Of a DNA stretch of 64,000 nucleotides, positions 1 to 9,792 are shown in pieces; position 1 is the first letter of the stretch; every line of letters begins with the position of its first letter. Origin of the DNA: Candidatus Polarisedimenticolaceae bacterium. Its GTDB lineage: Bacteria; Acidobacteriota; Polarisedimenticolia; Polarisedimenticolales; DASRJG01. The stretch is taken from NCBI GenBank assembly GCA_036275915.1, contig DASUCV010000017.1:1-64000 (forward strand). Direction: 5' to 3'. The notes beneath the pieces were generated by a model that was not told the DNA's origin, searched no databases, and saw only the letters and a program-made list of their open reading frames with translations. A program made the position numbers and the translations under genes.

Positions 1-235
1 GCTGCACGAGGGTCGCGAGCGTCGCGGACGAGGCCGCCACCGGGTAGACGTTCTGGTCGACGGCGTACGACTCGACCGCGGTGCCGATCGAGCGCATGTC
101 GGCCATCGTCCGCTTCTGCTTGCCGCGGTCGATCGCGTTCAGGAGGTTCGGGATCGCGATCGCGGCGATGATGCCGATGATCGCGACGACGATCAGAAGC
201 TCGATCAGCGTGAAACCCTTCTGGCTCTTTCTCAT
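1..235 (-). CDS. Type IV pilin / pseudopilin, N-terminal part (cut by left edge)
   Basis: This is the first 78 codons of a class III prepilin. A 7-residue leader (MRKSQKG) ends in the Gly that prepilin peptidase cleaves after. The mature protein would begin FTLIELL, with Phe at +1 and Glu at +5, followed by a hydrophobic helix rich in Ile and Ala. The part after the helix (DRGKQKRTMADMRSIGTAVE) resembles both major PilA pilins and GspG pseudopilins, and the missing C-terminus prevents a choice. The ATG at 235 is preceded by a GGGAG ribosome site, and a near-consensus sigma-54 promoter lies about 45 bases upstream. The neighbouring pilS/pilR genes favour a true pilin. Recognition of the family is certain; the exact member is not. 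Confidence 0.9.
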   Translation of the reverse strand, partial: MRKSQKGFTLIELLIVVAIIGIIAAIAIPNLLNAIDRGKQKRTMADMRSIGTAVESYAVDQNVYPVAASSATLATLVQ

Positions 236-276
236 CACTCTTGTTCTCCCATTGTCAGGACCCCACGGCGTATTCA

Positions 277-292
277 GCAACCGCGGTGCCAG
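277..292 (-). promoter_or_regulatory. Sigma-54 (-24/-12) promoter of the pilin gene
   Basis: On the minus strand the bases read CTGGCAC-CGCGG-TTGCT. This matches the RpoN consensus TGGCAC-N5-TTGCW at every defined position, with correct GG/GC spacing. The transcript would start near 266, giving a leader of about 30 bases that contains the GGGAG ribosome site of the pilin gene. The gene transcribed toward it, pilR, encodes a sigma-54 activator. Control of pilA by PilR through sigma-54 is established in Pseudomonas and Myxococcus; here it is inferred. Confidence 0.88.
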
Positions 293-409
293 CGGCTTCT
301 CGCTCTCCCGAACGGCACCTCGAACCTGAACAATCCTGAAACGAAGGCACAATTGTGACGGAGGTTCTTACGGCTCGCCAGCATGTCGGGGTCGCGAGGT
401 GACATCGGC

Positions 410-1900
410 TTACACCGCGCGGGGCCGGATGTGACGTTCATCGGCACTCTCGCCGGATTCCTCCTGGGTCGCGAGATCCTCGGCGGCGGCTTCGATCGTT
501 CCGGGCTCGGCCCGCGTCAGCCCGTATTTCTTCGCAAAATAGCGGAACGAGCGGAACGTCATGCCCAGGAGCTCCGCCGCCCGGGTCTGCACTTGATGGG
601 CACGCTCCATCGCTTCGGCCATGTACCGGCGGCGCAGATCTTCGAGGTGGGCCTCGAGATCGATCCCGGACTCGGGCAGGACGACGTCGATCTCACCGCG
701 ACCCGAGCCGCCGCGCATCTCGCGGGGGAGGCTGTCGGTATGGATGAGGTCGGTCGGCTCGAGCGCGACCGCCCGCTCGATGACGTTTTCGAGCTCGCGG
801 ACGTTTCCCGGCCACCGGTAGGCCTCGAGGCAATCCATCGCTTCCTCGGAGATGCCCGCCGCCCCCTTGCCGATGGCGGCGCGGCATTTGGCGAGGAAAT
901 GCTCGGCGAGCGCGGGGATGTCCTCGGGCTTCTCGCGAAGCGCCGGCATCCGGATGGGGATCACGTTGATCCGGTAGAACAGGTCCTCGCGGAACGACTT
1001 CTCGCGGACCATCTTCTCCAGGTCCTGGTTCGTCGCCGTGATGACGCGCACGTCGACCGGGATCTCCTCCGTTCCGCCGACGCGGCGGATCGTGCGTTCC
1101 TGCAGCACGCGGAGCAGCTTGATCTGCATCGCGGGGGTCGTCTCGCCGATTTCGTCGAGGAAAATCGTGCCGCCGCTCGCGACCTCGAAGAGTCCCTTCT
1201 TCGTCGCGACCGCGCCGGTGAACGAGCCCTTCATATGGCCGAACAGCTCGCTCTCGAGCAGCTCGTCGGGAAGGGCGCCGCAGTTGATCGCCATGAACGG
1301 GCGGTCGCCGTGGCCGCTGTTGTAGTGGACCGCGCGCGCGATGAGCTCCTTGCCGGTGCCGGACTCGCCGGAGATCATGACCGTGCTGCCGGTGCCGGCG
1401 ACCCGCTCGATGAGCTGGAAGATCGCCTGCATCTTGCCGCTGCGGCCGATGAGGCCCTCGAAACGGTAGCGTCCCGCGAGCTCGGCCTTGAGGCCTTGGT
1501 TCTCCGACTTCAGGTCGGCGTTCTCGCTCGCGATCCGCTTCTGGTCGATCGTCTTCCGGACGACGACCTTCATCTCGTCGAGATCGAAAGGCTTCTCGAC
1601 GTAGTAGGCCGCCCCCTCGTTGAGCGCCTCGATCGCCGTCTCCTTGGAGCCGTACGCCGTCATGAGGATGACGGAGGAGTCGGGCACCGTCCGCCGCGCG
1701 TGCCTCAAGAGCTCGAGACCGGTCATGCCCGGCATCGACACGTCGGTGACGATGAGATCGTAGGCGGGATCCTTCGCCAGCCGGGAGACCGCCTGCGTCC
1801 CGCTGTCGGCCGTCTCCACGGAGTAACCTTCCTTGCGGAGCATGAGCGAGAGGAGATCGCGCATGCTCTTCTCGTCTTCGACCACGAGCACCCTGTTCAC
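410..1900 (-). CDS. pilR: PilR, sigma-54-dependent response regulator
   Basis: This NtrC-family activator has 496 residues. The receiver domain (1-115) has its phospho-acceptor at Asp53 and the conserved Lys at 103. The AAA+ domain follows, with Walker A GESGTGKE at 178-185, the sigma-54 contact loop GSFTGA at 225-230 (Ser replaces the usual Ala) and a Walker [12 protein letters not shown]. The C-terminus carries a Fis-type helix-turn-helix ([20 protein letters not shown]). The GTG start overlaps the pilS stop as GTGA, so the two are translationally coupled. The likely target is the pilin gene just downstream. Confidence 0.93.
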   Translation of the reverse strand: MNRVLVVEDEKSMRDLLSLMLRKEGYSVETADSGTQAVSRLAKDPAYDLIVTDVSMPGMTGLELLRHARRTVPDSSVILMTAYGSKETAIEALNEGAAYYVEKPFDLDEMKVVVRKTIDQKRIASENADLKSENQGLKAELAGRYRFEGLIGRSGKMQAIFQLIERVAGTGSTVMISGESGTGKELIARAVHYNSGHGDRPFMAINCGALPDELLESELFGHMKGSFTGAVATKKGLFEVASGGTIFLDEIGETTPAMQIKLLRVLQERTIRRVGGTEEIPVDVRVITATNQDLEKMVREKSFREDLFYRINVIPIRMPALREKPEDIPALAEHFLAKCRAAIGKGAAGISEEAMDCLEAYRWPGNVRELENVIERAVALEPTDLIHTDSLPREMRGGSGRGEIDVVLPESGIDLEAHLEDLRRRYMAEAMERAHQVQTRAAELLGMTFRSFRYFAKKYGLTRAEPGTIEAAAEDLATQEESGESADERHIRPRAV

Positions 1901-3588
1901 GCCTCGATCCCTCCCGCCGCCGTGAGCGGCGCCTCGACCTCGTCCACGGCGCTGCCGCGCCGCTTCGGGACGGTGACGCTCACCGTCGTGCCCCGCCCCG
2001 GCGTGGACTCGACGGCGATCCGGCCGCCGTGCTCTTCGACGAGACGATAGACAATCGCGGCACCGAGGCCGGTGCCCTCGTCGAAGGCGCTGCGGAACGG
2101 CTGGAAGTATCCCTCGCGGGTCCTCTCGTCCATGCCCACCCCTTCGTCGGCGAACGCCACCGTGATCTCGTTCCGGGCGTCGTCCTCGGCGACCGTGATG
2201 GTGAGGGCGCCCCCCTGCGGCATCGCCTTGAGCGCGTTCGTCGAGAGGTTCCAGAACACCTGTTTCATCCGGTTCGGGTCGACATCGCAGCGGAGCGACG
2301 CACTCGCGTACCGCGTCTCGAGCCGGTGCGCGCCCGTGAACTCCCGGCTCTTGCGCAGGAGCTTCAGATGATCCTCGAGGAGGCGGACGACGTCGGCCCG
2401 CTGCGGCGCGAACCGTCCGGGCCGCGCGAACGTCAGGAAGTCGCGGATCGCCTGATCGAGCCGCTGGGATTCCCGGAGAATGATGTCCATCAGCTCGAGC
2501 GTTTCACCCGAGGGACGGAGATCGCCTTTCAGGTACTGGACCGACCCGCTGATCGCGGCCAGGGGGTTCCTGAGCTCGTGCGCCATCCCAGCCGCCATCT
2601 GCCCGAGCGCCGCCATGCGCTCCTTGAGACGCATCTGCTGCTCCGCGGCATAGAGCTCGGTCAGATCCTGGAACGTGAAGATGTAGCCGAGCGGAAGGCC
2701 GTCGCGATCTTTCAGGTTCGAGACCGCGATCCCGAGGAAGATGCGGGAGCCTTCCGGTCCCCCGGTGTAGCGCTCGAACCGATGGCGGCGCGAGGCGCCG
2801 AGTGCCTCGTCGGCGGCCTTGCGCCACGCCGGATCGAGCCCGAGGAGCGAGGCGATCGGCGCCCCGAGGACGTTGCCCTGGGAGCGGCCGATGATCTCGG
2901 CGCCTCCGCGGTTCATGAAATTGACGATGCCCTCGAGATCGGTCGTGATGAGACCGCTGTGGATCGACTCGATGATGTTCTCGTTCAGGGCCGTCAGGCG
3001 TGCGACCGACGCGTCCCGCGCGTCGAGCTCGGTCGACTGGCGCTGGACGCGCTCCGCGAGATACGAGGACAGGAGCGCGACCGCGACGAACGAGAAGGCG
3101 TGGACGATGAGGAAGTACGAGGTTCGCCACGGCTCGGCCGGCTCGATCGGGCCCAGGAAGCGTCCGACCCCGAGGAGGCCTCCGTCGTGGAGCACGAGCG
3201 CCGCATAGAAGGCGAAGCAGACGCCGGCGATCGTGAGACCGCCGCGCCGGAGGAGGAGCATCGACGCGACCGCGATCGGCAGGAGGTAGAGGAACGACAT
3301 CGGGCTGTCGATCCCCCCGGTGATCCGGACGAAGGCCGTCACGACGAGCGCGTCGCCCACGATCTGGAGATAGATGAACGGAAGCGTCCCCTTCATCCAG
3401 CGATCGAGGACCGCGTAGGCGAGGACCATCCCGTAGGCCCCCGCACTGAGCACGAACAGGGGACGGACGGTCTGGCCGGGTTTGAGCGCGAGCTCGATGG
3501 CGAACGCCGCGATGAGGAGGGTGGTCACCGTGACCACCCGGAGGATCATGAGGCGCCGCAGCTGCCGTTCGAGCTCGATAGGGTTCAT
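1897..3588 (-). CDS. pilS: PilS, membrane sensor histidine kinase
   Basis: The 563-residue protein begins with about six hydrophobic segments (roughly residues 15-195), followed by a PAS-type sensor region (about 205-310). The kinase core has the H-box MAHELRNPLAAI near 340, an N-box (WNLSTNALKAMP) and the G-boxes DEGVGMDERT and GTGLGAAIVYRLVEEHGG. This is the PilS architecture: a polytopic sensor that phosphorylates PilR, in other bacteria in response to the membrane pilin pool. It ends in a 4-base overlap with pilR. A strong GC hairpin sits directly upstream of its ATG. Confidence 0.92.
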   Translation of the reverse strand: MNPIELERQLRRLMILRVVTVTTLLIAAFAIELALKPGQTVRPLFVLSAGAYGMVLAYAVLDRWMKGTLPFIYLQIVGDALVVTAFVRITGGIDSPMSFLYLLPIAVASMLLLRRGGLTIAGVCFAFYAALVLHDGGLLGVGRFLGPIEPAEPWRTSYFLIVHAFSFVAVALLSSYLAERVQRQSTELDARDASVARLTALNENIIESIHSGLITTDLEGIVNFMNRGGAEIIGRSQGNVLGAPIASLLGLDPAWRKAADEALGASRRHRFERYTGGPEGSRIFLGIAVSNLKDRDGLPLGYIFTFQDLTELYAAEQQMRLKERMAALGQMAAGMAHELRNPLAAISGSVQYLKGDLRPSGETLELMDIILRESQRLDQAIRDFLTFARPGRFAPQRADVVRLLEDHLKLLRKSREFTGAHRLETRYASASLRCDVDPNRMKQVFWNLSTNALKAMPQGGALTITVAEDDARNEITVAFADEGVGMDERTREGYFQPFRSAFDEGTGLGAAIVYRLVEEHGGRIAVESTPGRGTTVSVTVPKRRGSAVDEVEAPLTAAGGIEA

Positions 3589-3596
3589 GATGGGGC

Positions 3597-3622
3597 GGGC
3601 GGGGGCGTCGCCGCCCCCGCCC
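3597..3622 (-). other. 11-bp all-GC hairpin between pilC and pilS
   Basis: Eleven G-C pairs enclose a 4-base loop (3608-3611). The hairpin begins 15 bases after the pilC stop and ends 8 bases before the pilS ATG. No T-run follows in the direction of transcription, so it is not a classical terminator. It could attenuate transcription or block ribosomes at pilS, lowering regulator levels relative to the pilus genes. Confidence 0.55.
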
Positions 3623-3636
3623 TCTCCGGCGGACGA

Positions 3637-4839
3637 TCAGTTGATCTTGTTGATGAGGTCGAACATCGGCATGTACATCGAGATCACGATACCGCCGATG
3701 ACGACGCCGAGGAAGCAGATCATGATCGGCTCGAGGAGCGCGAGCAGATTGGCCGTCGCCTCGTCGACCTCGTCCTCGTAGAAATCCGCGATCTTGTTGA
3801 GCATCGTCTCGAGCGCGCCGGTCTGCTCGCCGACGGCGACCATCTGGACGACCATCGGGGGGAACACGTCGTGGCCGCGGAGCGGCTCGGCGATCGTCTT
3901 GCCCTCCTCGATGCTCTTGCGCGTCGCCATGATGGCATCCTCGACGATGGCGTTCCCGGCGGTGCGCGCCGTGATCTCGAGGCCGTCCAGGATCGGAACG
4001 CCGGACGACACGAGCGTTCCGAGCGTGCGGCAGAAGCGCGCGACCGCGATCTTCTTCAAGACCTGGCCGAGGACTGGGAGCTTGAGGAGGATCTTGTCGA
4101 GGACGCGCTTGCCCTGATAGGTCTTGTGATAGCGGAAGATGGCGTAGCACCCGAGGCCGATCATGAGGAACACGAGCCACCACCACGCCCCGATGAACTT
4201 GGAGAGCGCGATCGTGATGCGGGTCGGGAGCGGGAGCTGGGCGCCGAGTCCTGCGAACAGGGTCGCGAACGTCGGAATGACCTTCCAGAGGATGATCCAG
4301 ACGACCGCGATGGCGATCGTGATGACCGCGACCGGGTAGACCATCGCGGAGCGCACGGCCGACCGGAGCTTGACGATCTTCTCGATGTACTGCGACAGGC
4401 GCTGCAGGATCGTGTCGAGAATACCGCCGGCCTCGCCGGCGGCGACCATGTTGCAGTAGAGGTCGTCGAACGCCTTCGGGTGCTTGCGGAGCGCGTCGGC
4501 GAGTGTCGCGCCGGACTCGACGTCCTGGCGCACCTCGAACAGGATCTTCTGGAAGACGCGATTCTCCTGCTGGCTCCCCAGGATCTCGAGGCACTGGACG
4601 AGCGGCAGGCCCGCGTCGATCATGACCGAGAACTGCCGGGTGAAGATCGCGATCTCTTTCCGCGAGATGCTCCCGCCCATCTTGGGCAGGGCGAACTCCT
4701 TCCCCTTCTCGGTCACCCCGGTCACCATGATCTGCTGCTTGCGCAGCACGGCGATCACGGCGTCCTTGTTGTCCGCGACGAGGACCCCTTCCTGCATCTT
4801 CCCGGCGCGCGTGCGGCCTTTCCACGCGAAATTCGGCAT
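3637..4839 (-). CDS. pilC: PilC, type IV pilus inner-membrane platform protein
   Basis: The 400 residues form the standard PilC/GspF fold. It has two homologous T2SSF domains (about 70-195 and 270-395) separated by membrane helices, with the typical QFSVMIDAGLPLVQCLEIL and FCRTLGTLVSSGVPILDGLE segments. A last transmembrane helix (ICFLGVVIGGIVISMYMPMF) is followed by DLINKIN. PilC anchors the PilB and PilT motors in the inner membrane. It lies 27 bases after pilT in the same transcription direction, and its ATG is preceded by GGAGGAGG. Confidence 0.95.
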   Translation of the reverse strand: MPNFAWKGRTRAGKMQEGVLVADNKDAVIAVLRKQQIMVTGVTEKGKEFALPKMGGSISRKEIAIFTRQFSVMIDAGLPLVQCLEILGSQQENRVFQKILFEVRQDVESGATLADALRKHPKAFDDLYCNMVAAGEAGGILDTILQRLSQYIEKIVKLRSAVRSAMVYPVAVITIAIAVVWIILWKVIPTFATLFAGLGAQLPLPTRITIALSKFIGAWWWLVFLMIGLGCYAIFRYHKTYQGKRVLDKILLKLPVLGQVLKKIAVARFCRTLGTLVSSGVPILDGLEITARTAGNAIVEDAIMATRKSIEEGKTIAEPLRGHDVFPPMVVQMVAVGEQTGALETMLNKIADFYEDEVDEATANLLALLEPIMICFLGVVIGGIVISMYMPMFDLINKIN

Positions 4840-4866
4840 CGGTCGTCCTCCTCCCTGTCCTATCGC

Positions 4867-6000
4867 TTACCGGCGCTCGGGCGGCCGGCGGCCGCCGGCG
4901 GCGCCTGCTGCGGCCGGCTGGTTGATGAGGCCCGCGCCCCGGTTGATCATGTCCTGCAGCTCATCGGGGTGCGACGACATCGAGACGGCCAGCTGGAGCG
5001 TGATCTGCTTCTTGAAGTAGAGCGTCGCGAGCGACTGGTTGAACGTTTGCATCCCGTACTGCGCCTGGCCGGTCTGCATCGCCGAGTAGATCTGGTGGAC
5101 CTTGTCCTCGCGGATGAGGTTCCGGATCGCGGAGTTCGGCACGAGGATCTCGAGCGCCAGCGCGCGGCCGTGGCCCGTCGCGCGCGGGAGCAGCGACTGG
5201 CAGAGGATGCCTTCGAGCACGAACGAGAGCTGCGCGCGGATCTGCGACTGCTGGTGAGCCGGAAAGACGTCGATGATGCGGTTGATCGTCTGGGCCGCGG
5301 AGTTCGTGTGCAGCGTCGCGAACGTGAGGTGGCCCGTCTCGGCGATGCGGAGCGCCGACTCGATCGTCTCGAGGTCGCGCATTTCGCCGATGAGCACGAC
5401 GTCGGGGTCCTGGCGGAGGACCGACCGGAGCGCGTTCGCGAACGAGTGGGTGTCGGCGTGCAGCTCACGCTGGTTGACGAGGCACTTCTGGTGTGCGTGA
5501 AGATACTCGATCGGGTCCTCGATCGTGACGATGTGCTCGTGGCGCTCCTTGTTGACCTTGTCGAGCATCGCCGCGAGCGTCGTCGTCTTCCCGGAGCCCG
5601 TCGGCCCCGTGACGAGGATCAGGCCGCGGGGGCGCTCGCAGAGGTTGGCGACGACGTCGGGAAGGCCCAGGTCCTTGAAATTCCGCATCTCCCACGGGAT
5701 GGTGCGGAACGCGCCGGCGACGGCGCCCCTCTGGAAGAACACGTTGGCGCGAAACCGCGCGAGCCCCTTGACGCCGAACGAGAAGTCGACCTCGAGCGTC
5801 TCCTCGAGGCGGTGCTTCTGGTTGTCCGTGAGCACGCTGTAGACGACCTGCTTCGTTTCCGCGGCGGTCATCGGCGGGAGCTGGAGGGGGACCATCTTGC
5901 CGTCGATCCGGATCTGCGGCGGCGAGTTCGTGGTGATGTGGAGGTCGGTCCCGCTCTGGTCCACGAGCGTCTTCAAGAGCTGGTGCATCGTCACGGACAT
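4867..6000 (-). CDS. pilT: PilT, pilus retraction ATPase
   Basis: This 377-residue GspE/PilT-family ATPase has Walker A GPTGSGKTTT near residue 130, the Asp-box/Walker B region with IGEMRDLETIESALRIAETG, and the His-box TGHLTFATLHTNSA. The C-terminal AIRNLIREDK motif is diagnostic of PilT and needed for retraction in characterised homologues. The length is usual. A Pro/Arg/Gly-rich tail after about residue 355 is non-conserved. pilB precedes it by 14 bases. Confidence 0.95.
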   Translation of the reverse strand: MSVTMHQLLKTLVDQSGTDLHITTNSPPQIRIDGKMVPLQLPPMTAAETKQVVYSVLTDNQKHRLEETLEVDFSFGVKGLARFRANVFFQRGAVAGAFRTIPWEMRNFKDLGLPDVVANLCERPRGLILVTGPTGSGKTTTLAAMLDKVNKERHEHIVTIEDPIEYLHAHQKCLVNQRELHADTHSFANALRSVLRQDPDVVLIGEMRDLETIESALRIAETGHLTFATLHTNSAAQTINRIIDVFPAHQQSQIRAQLSFVLEGILCQSLLPRATGHGRALALEILVPNSAIRNLIREDKVHQIYSAMQTGQAQYGMQTFNQSLATLYFKKQITLQLAVSMSSHPDELQDMINRGAGLINQPAAAGAAGGRRPPERR

Positions 6001-6014
6001 CGCTGTCTCCTTGT

Positions 6015-7730
6015 CTAGAGCACGGTCTCGCGGACGACTTCCTCGACGCTCGTCTGGCCGTCCTTGAGCTTTTGGAGGCCCGACATGCGGAGCGTGATCA
6101 TTCCCTCTTCCATCGCCTTCCTCCGGAGCTCCATCGCGGAAGCGCCCGAGAGGATCAGCTCGCGCAGCTCGTCACTGATCTCCATGACCTCGAAGAGCCC
6201 GACGCGGCCGCGGTAGCCGGTGTTGTTGCAGTTCGGGCAACCGCGCCCCTTGAGGAGCCGCACCTTGCTCGCCTCGTCGACGGAGAATCCGATGTCGACG
6301 AGCGCCTGCGCCGGGACCTGGATCTCTTCCTTGCAGTCCTTGCAGATCCGGCGCACGAGACGCTGGGCGCAGATCAGGTTGACCGAGGTCGCGACGAGGA
6401 ACGGCTCGATGCCCATGTTCATGAGCCGGTTGATCGTCGAGGGCGCATCGTTCGTGTGAAGCGTCGAGAGGACGAGGTGGCCCGTGAGCGCGGCCTTGAC
6501 CGCGATCTCGGCGGTTTCGAAGTCGCGGATCTCGCCGACGAGGATGATGTTCGGGTCCTGGCGCAGGAAGGCGCGCAAGGACGCGGCGAAGTTGAGGCCG
6601 ATCTGCTCCTTCATCTGCACCTGGTTGATGCCGTGCAGGTTGAATTCGACCGGGTCCTCGGCGGTCATGATGTTCGTCTCCGGCGTGTTGACGCGCGCGA
6701 TCGACGAGTAGAGCGTGTTCGTCTTGCCGGACCCCGTCGGTCCCGTCACGAGCACCATGCCGTAGGGCTTCAAGATCTGACGCTCGAACTTCCCGAGCGA
6801 CTCGACCTCGAAGCCGAGACGCGTCATGTCGAGCACCAGGTTGTCCTTGTCGAGGAGACGCATGACGATCTTCTCGCCGAAGAGCGTCGGGAGGACGGAG
6901 ACGCGGTAATCCATCTCCTTCATCTTCCCCTGGAGCTTCATCTTGATCTTGATGCGGCCGTCCTGAGGAAGGCGCTTCTCGGAGATGTCGAGCTTCGCCA
7001 TGATCTTGAGGCGGCTCGTGATCGCGTCCTTCAGCTTCATCGGCGGGTGCATGATCTCGTACAGCACGCCGTCGACACGGAAGCGGACGCGGAAGTCCTT
7101 CTCGTACGGCTCGATGTGAATGTCGGAGGCGCCCTTCTTGATCGAGTCGGTGAGGATGATGTTCACCAGGCGGACGACCGGCGCTTCTTCGGAGACCTGC
7201 TCGAGCTTGTGGACATCGATCTCCTCGTCCTCTTCCATGAGCTCGAGGGCTTCGGTGTCTTGCTCGGCCATCTCGTCCATGACCTTCTTGAGCTCGAGGG
7301 CATGGGACGAGCCGTAGTACTTCTCGATCGCCTCGCGGATCGCGATCTCGCTCGCGACGACCGGCTCGACGTTGTAGCCGGTCATGAACTTGATGTCGTC
7401 CATCGCGAAGACGTTCGTCGGATCGGCCATCGAGATGGTGAGCGTCGCCCCGGTGCGGTTCACCGGGAGGACGAGGTACTTCTGCGCGACCTCGGACGGG
7501 ATCAGGTTGATGACCGACTCGTCGATCTCGAAGTGGCGGAGGTTGATCGATGGAACGCCGTACTGATCGGAGAGGAGCTGCGTGATGTCGTCTTCCTTGA
7601 CGAACCCGAGCTTGACGAGGTTGAACCCGAGCTTCCCCCCGCCTTTCTTCTGCGCTTCGAGTGCTTCTTGGAGCTGTGGCTGGGTGATCATCCCCGCCTT
7701 GAGGAGCATCTCTCCGAGCTTGACCGCCAT
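6015..7730 (-). CDS. pilB: PilB, pilus extension ATPase
   Basis: The 571 residues begin with a GSPII_E N-terminal domain (about 1-160). The motor domain has Walker A GPTGSGKTNTLYSS, an Asp-box EDPVEFNLHG, GEIRDFETAEIAVKAALTGH and TLHTNDAPSTINRL. A tetracysteine zinc site (CKDC and CPNC, about 70 residues before the end) is typical of extension ATPases and absent from PilT. This gene heads a pilB-pilT-pilC-pilS-pilR run and has its own sigma-70-like promoter. GGAGG lies about 12 bases before the ATG. Confidence 0.95.
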   Translation of the reverse strand: MAVKLGEMLLKAGMITQPQLQEALEAQKKGGGKLGFNLVKLGFVKEDDITQLLSDQYGVPSINLRHFEIDESVINLIPSEVAQKYLVLPVNRTGATLTISMADPTNVFAMDDIKFMTGYNVEPVVASEIAIREAIEKYYGSSHALELKKVMDEMAEQDTEALELMEEDEEIDVHKLEQVSEEAPVVRLVNIILTDSIKKGASDIHIEPYEKDFRVRFRVDGVLYEIMHPPMKLKDAITSRLKIMAKLDISEKRLPQDGRIKIKMKLQGKMKEMDYRVSVLPTLFGEKIVMRLLDKDNLVLDMTRLGFEVESLGKFERQILKPYGMVLVTGPTGSGKTNTLYSSIARVNTPETNIMTAEDPVEFNLHGINQVQMKEQIGLNFAASLRAFLRQDPNIILVGEIRDFETAEIAVKAALTGHLVLSTLHTNDAPSTINRLMNMGIEPFLVATSVNLICAQRLVRRICKDCKEEIQVPAQALVDIGFSVDEASKVRLLKGRGCPNCNNTGYRGRVGLFEVMEISDELRELILSGASAMELRRKAMEEGMITLRMSGLQKLKDGQTSVEEVVRETVL

Positions 7731-7814
7731 GGTTGCCCCGGCCCTCCAGCTATTGAACTAACCCCAGTGTGCCTATACAAATATGTCGGCGCACATAGAA
7801 CTTTGGCCGGCGCG

Positions 7815-7843
7815 AATCTAGGTTCCGTGAAAATTATTGTCAA
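7815..7843 (-). promoter_or_regulatory. Sigma-70-like promoter for pilB operon
   Basis: The minus strand has TTGACA (7843-7838), a 17-base spacer and TAGATT (7820-7815). The -35 is perfect and the -10 matches 4 of 6 bases. It lies 85 bases before the pilB ATG in the only sizeable gap between accC and pilB. No sigma-54 motif was seen in this gap. Confidence 0.65.
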
Positions 7844-7900
7844 GGACGCGCCCCAATTGTCAGTTCGGGGCAGCCGAGAACGCTTTTCGGGCTTGCCGGC

Positions 7901-9262
7901 CTAGTCGGCTTCGGCGCGCTTCGGGGCGGCGACGAAGCGCTCCATGAACCGCGTCGAGAGCCGGCCCCGGACGAAGTCTTCGTCGGTGAGGATGCGCTGC
8001 TGGAGCTTCACGTTGGTCTGGATCCCCTCGACGACGAAGGATTCGAGCGCCCGGCGCATCCGGAGGATCGCCTCGCCGCGGGTGTTCCCGTGGGCGATGA
8101 CCTTCGCGATCATCGAGTCGTAGTACGGCGGGACGTATGCCTCGGCGTAGCAAGCGGTGTCGACGCGGATACCGGGCCCGCCCGGAACGTGAAAGGTGCG
8201 GATCTTTCCGGGGCTCGGCGCGAACGTGTCGGGATCTTCCGCGTTGATCCGGCACTCGACCGCGTGACCCTGGAGCTTGAGATCGTCCTGACCGAAGGAG
8301 ATCGGCTCGCCGGCCGCGACGCGGAGCTGCTCCTTGATCAGGTCGATGCCGGTCACCATCTCGGTGACCGGGTGTTCGACCTGAATCCGTGTGTTCATCT
8401 CGATGAAGTAGAAGTCGCCGGTGACGTCGAGCAGGAACTCGATCGTGCCCGCGTTGACGTAGTTGACGGCGCTCGCCGCACGGAGCGCGGCCTCGGTCAT
8501 CCGTGCGCGCAGGGCCTCGTCGAGCGCGGTCGACGGCGATTCCTCGAGGAGCTTCTGGTGCCGCCTCTGGATCGAGCACTCGCGCTCGAAGAGGTGGAGG
8601 AGGTTCCCGTGTGTGTCGCCGAAGACCTGCACCTCGATGTGCCGCGGCTGGACCAGGTACTTCTCCATGTACACGTCGGGGACGCCGAACGAGGCGAACG
8701 CCTCCGTGCGCGCCGCCTCGAGGAGGCGCGGCAGCTCGTCGGGCTCGGGGACGACCCGCATGCCGCGGCCGCCTCCGCCGGCCGAGGCCTTGACGAGCAC
8801 CGGGTAGCCGATCCGCTCGGCGACCTCGCGCGCCTGCTCCTCCGTCTCGAGCACGCCGCCGCTGCCCGGGATCGTCGGGACGCCCACGGCGCGGACCGTG
8901 CGGATCGCCTCGGCTTTGTCCCCCATGCGCCGGATCACGTCGGGCGGAGGCCCGATGAACGTGAGGCCGACCTCGCGGCAGACCTCGGCGAAGTGCGCGT
9001 TCTCGGAGAGGAAGCCGTAGCCGGGATGAACCGCCTCGGCGCCGGTGATCTCCGCCGCCGAGAGCACCGCGGAGATGTTGAGGTAGCTCTCGCGCGACTG
9101 CGGAGGGCCGATGCAGACGTCCTCGTCGGCGAACTTGACGTGGAGCGCGTCGGCGTCGGCGGTCGAGTGCACGGCGACCGTCTTGATCCCCAGCTCTTTG
9201 CAGGCGAGGATGACCCGGAGCGCGATCTCGCCGCGGTTGGCGATGAGGATCTTCCGGAACAA
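7901..9262 (-). CDS. accC: Acetyl-CoA carboxylase biotin carboxylase subunit
   Basis: The 453-residue ATP-grasp enzyme carboxylates the biotin on AccB using ATP and bicarbonate, the first step of fatty acid synthesis. It opens with the family signature [17 protein letters not shown]. It contains the Gly-rich ATP lid [14 protein letters not shown], the FLEEAPS-type loop (here LLEESPS) and the catalytic [14 protein letters not shown]. Length is normal. The start is TTG, with AGAGGG overlapping the accB stop. It is co-transcribed with accB; accA and accD are not in the window. Confidence 0.95.
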   Translation of the reverse strand: MFRKILIANRGEIALRVILACKELGIKTVAVHSTADADALHVKFADEDVCIGPPQSRESYLNISAVLSAAEITGAEAVHPGYGFLSENAHFAEVCREVGLTFIGPPPDVIRRMGDKAEAIRTVRAVGVPTIPGSGGVLETEEQAREVAERIGYPVLVKASAGGGGRGMRVVPEPDELPRLLEAARTEAFASFGVPDVYMEKYLVQPRHIEVQVFGDTHGNLLHLFERECSIQRRHQKLLEESPSTALDEALRARMTEAALRAASAVNYVNAGTIEFLLDVTGDFYFIEMNTRIQVEHPVTEMVTGIDLIKEQLRVAAGEPISFGQDDLKLQGHAVECRINAEDPDTFAPSPGKIRTFHVPGGPGIRVDTACYAEAYVPPYYDSMIAKVIAHGNTRGEAILRMRRALESFVVEGIQTNVKLQQRILTDEDFVRGRLSTRFMERFVAAPKRAEAD

Positions 9263-9276
9263 GGCGTCTTCGCCCT

Positions 9277-9774
9277 CTAGGACGCCATCGGCCGGAGCCG
9301 GAAGAGGACCTCGCCGAACTCGACCGGCTGCCCGTTCGCGACGGGAATCTCGACGACCTCGGCGTCCATCTCGGCTTCGATCTCGTTCATGAGCTTCATC
9401 GCCTCGATGATGCAGAGGACCTGGCCCTTCTTCACGCGGCTCCCCGGCTCGACGAAAGGCGAGGCGGTCGGGCTGGGCTGCCGGAAGAACGTCCCGACGA
9501 TCGGCGACTTGACGTCGACGAGGCCGGAAGCCACCGCCGGCGCGGCCGGGGACGGCGGCAACGGCGGTTGCGCCACCGCCTGGGGGGCCACCCCCATGGG
9601 CGCGGGCATCGGCAGGCTGGGAGCGTTGGCGGGCGCCGCGACGACGATCGCCGGCGGTGGAACACCGCCGCTCTTCTCCAGCTTCAGCTTGAACCCTTCC
9701 CGCTCGAGCTCGAACGTCACGAAGTTCGACTTCGAGATGAGCTCGATCAGCTCGCGCAGCTCTTTCGCGTCCAA
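9277..9774 (-). CDS. accB: Biotin carboxyl carrier protein (BCCP)
   Basis: The 165-residue protein has an N-terminal helix ([15 protein letters not shown]), a Pro/Ala-rich linker (about 35-85) and a C-terminal biotinyl domain. The biotin acceptor lies in EAMKLMNE, with Lys at about 127. The thumb-bearing BCCP architecture and the accB-accC order are those of the bacterial acetyl-CoA carboxylase. The start is a TTG preceded by GGGGGAA. An inverted repeat lies just upstream. Confidence 0.93.
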   Translation of the reverse strand: MDAKELRELIELISKSNFVTFELEREGFKLKLEKSGGVPPPAIVVAAPANAPSLPMPAPMGVAPQAVAQPPLPPSPAAPAVASGLVDVKSPIVGTFFRQPSPTASPFVEPGSRVKKGQVLCIIEAMKLMNEIEAEMDAEVVEIPVANGQPVEFGEVLFRLRPMAS

Positions 9775-9792
9775 GGTTCCCCCGGCGAATCG

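Noticed and set aside
2029-6018. Very long plus-strand open frame opposite pilS, pilC and pilT
   Set aside because: The minus-strand genes are clear family members; the frame is an antisense by-product of high GC with Arg/Asp/Glu/Leu-rich content and no domain.
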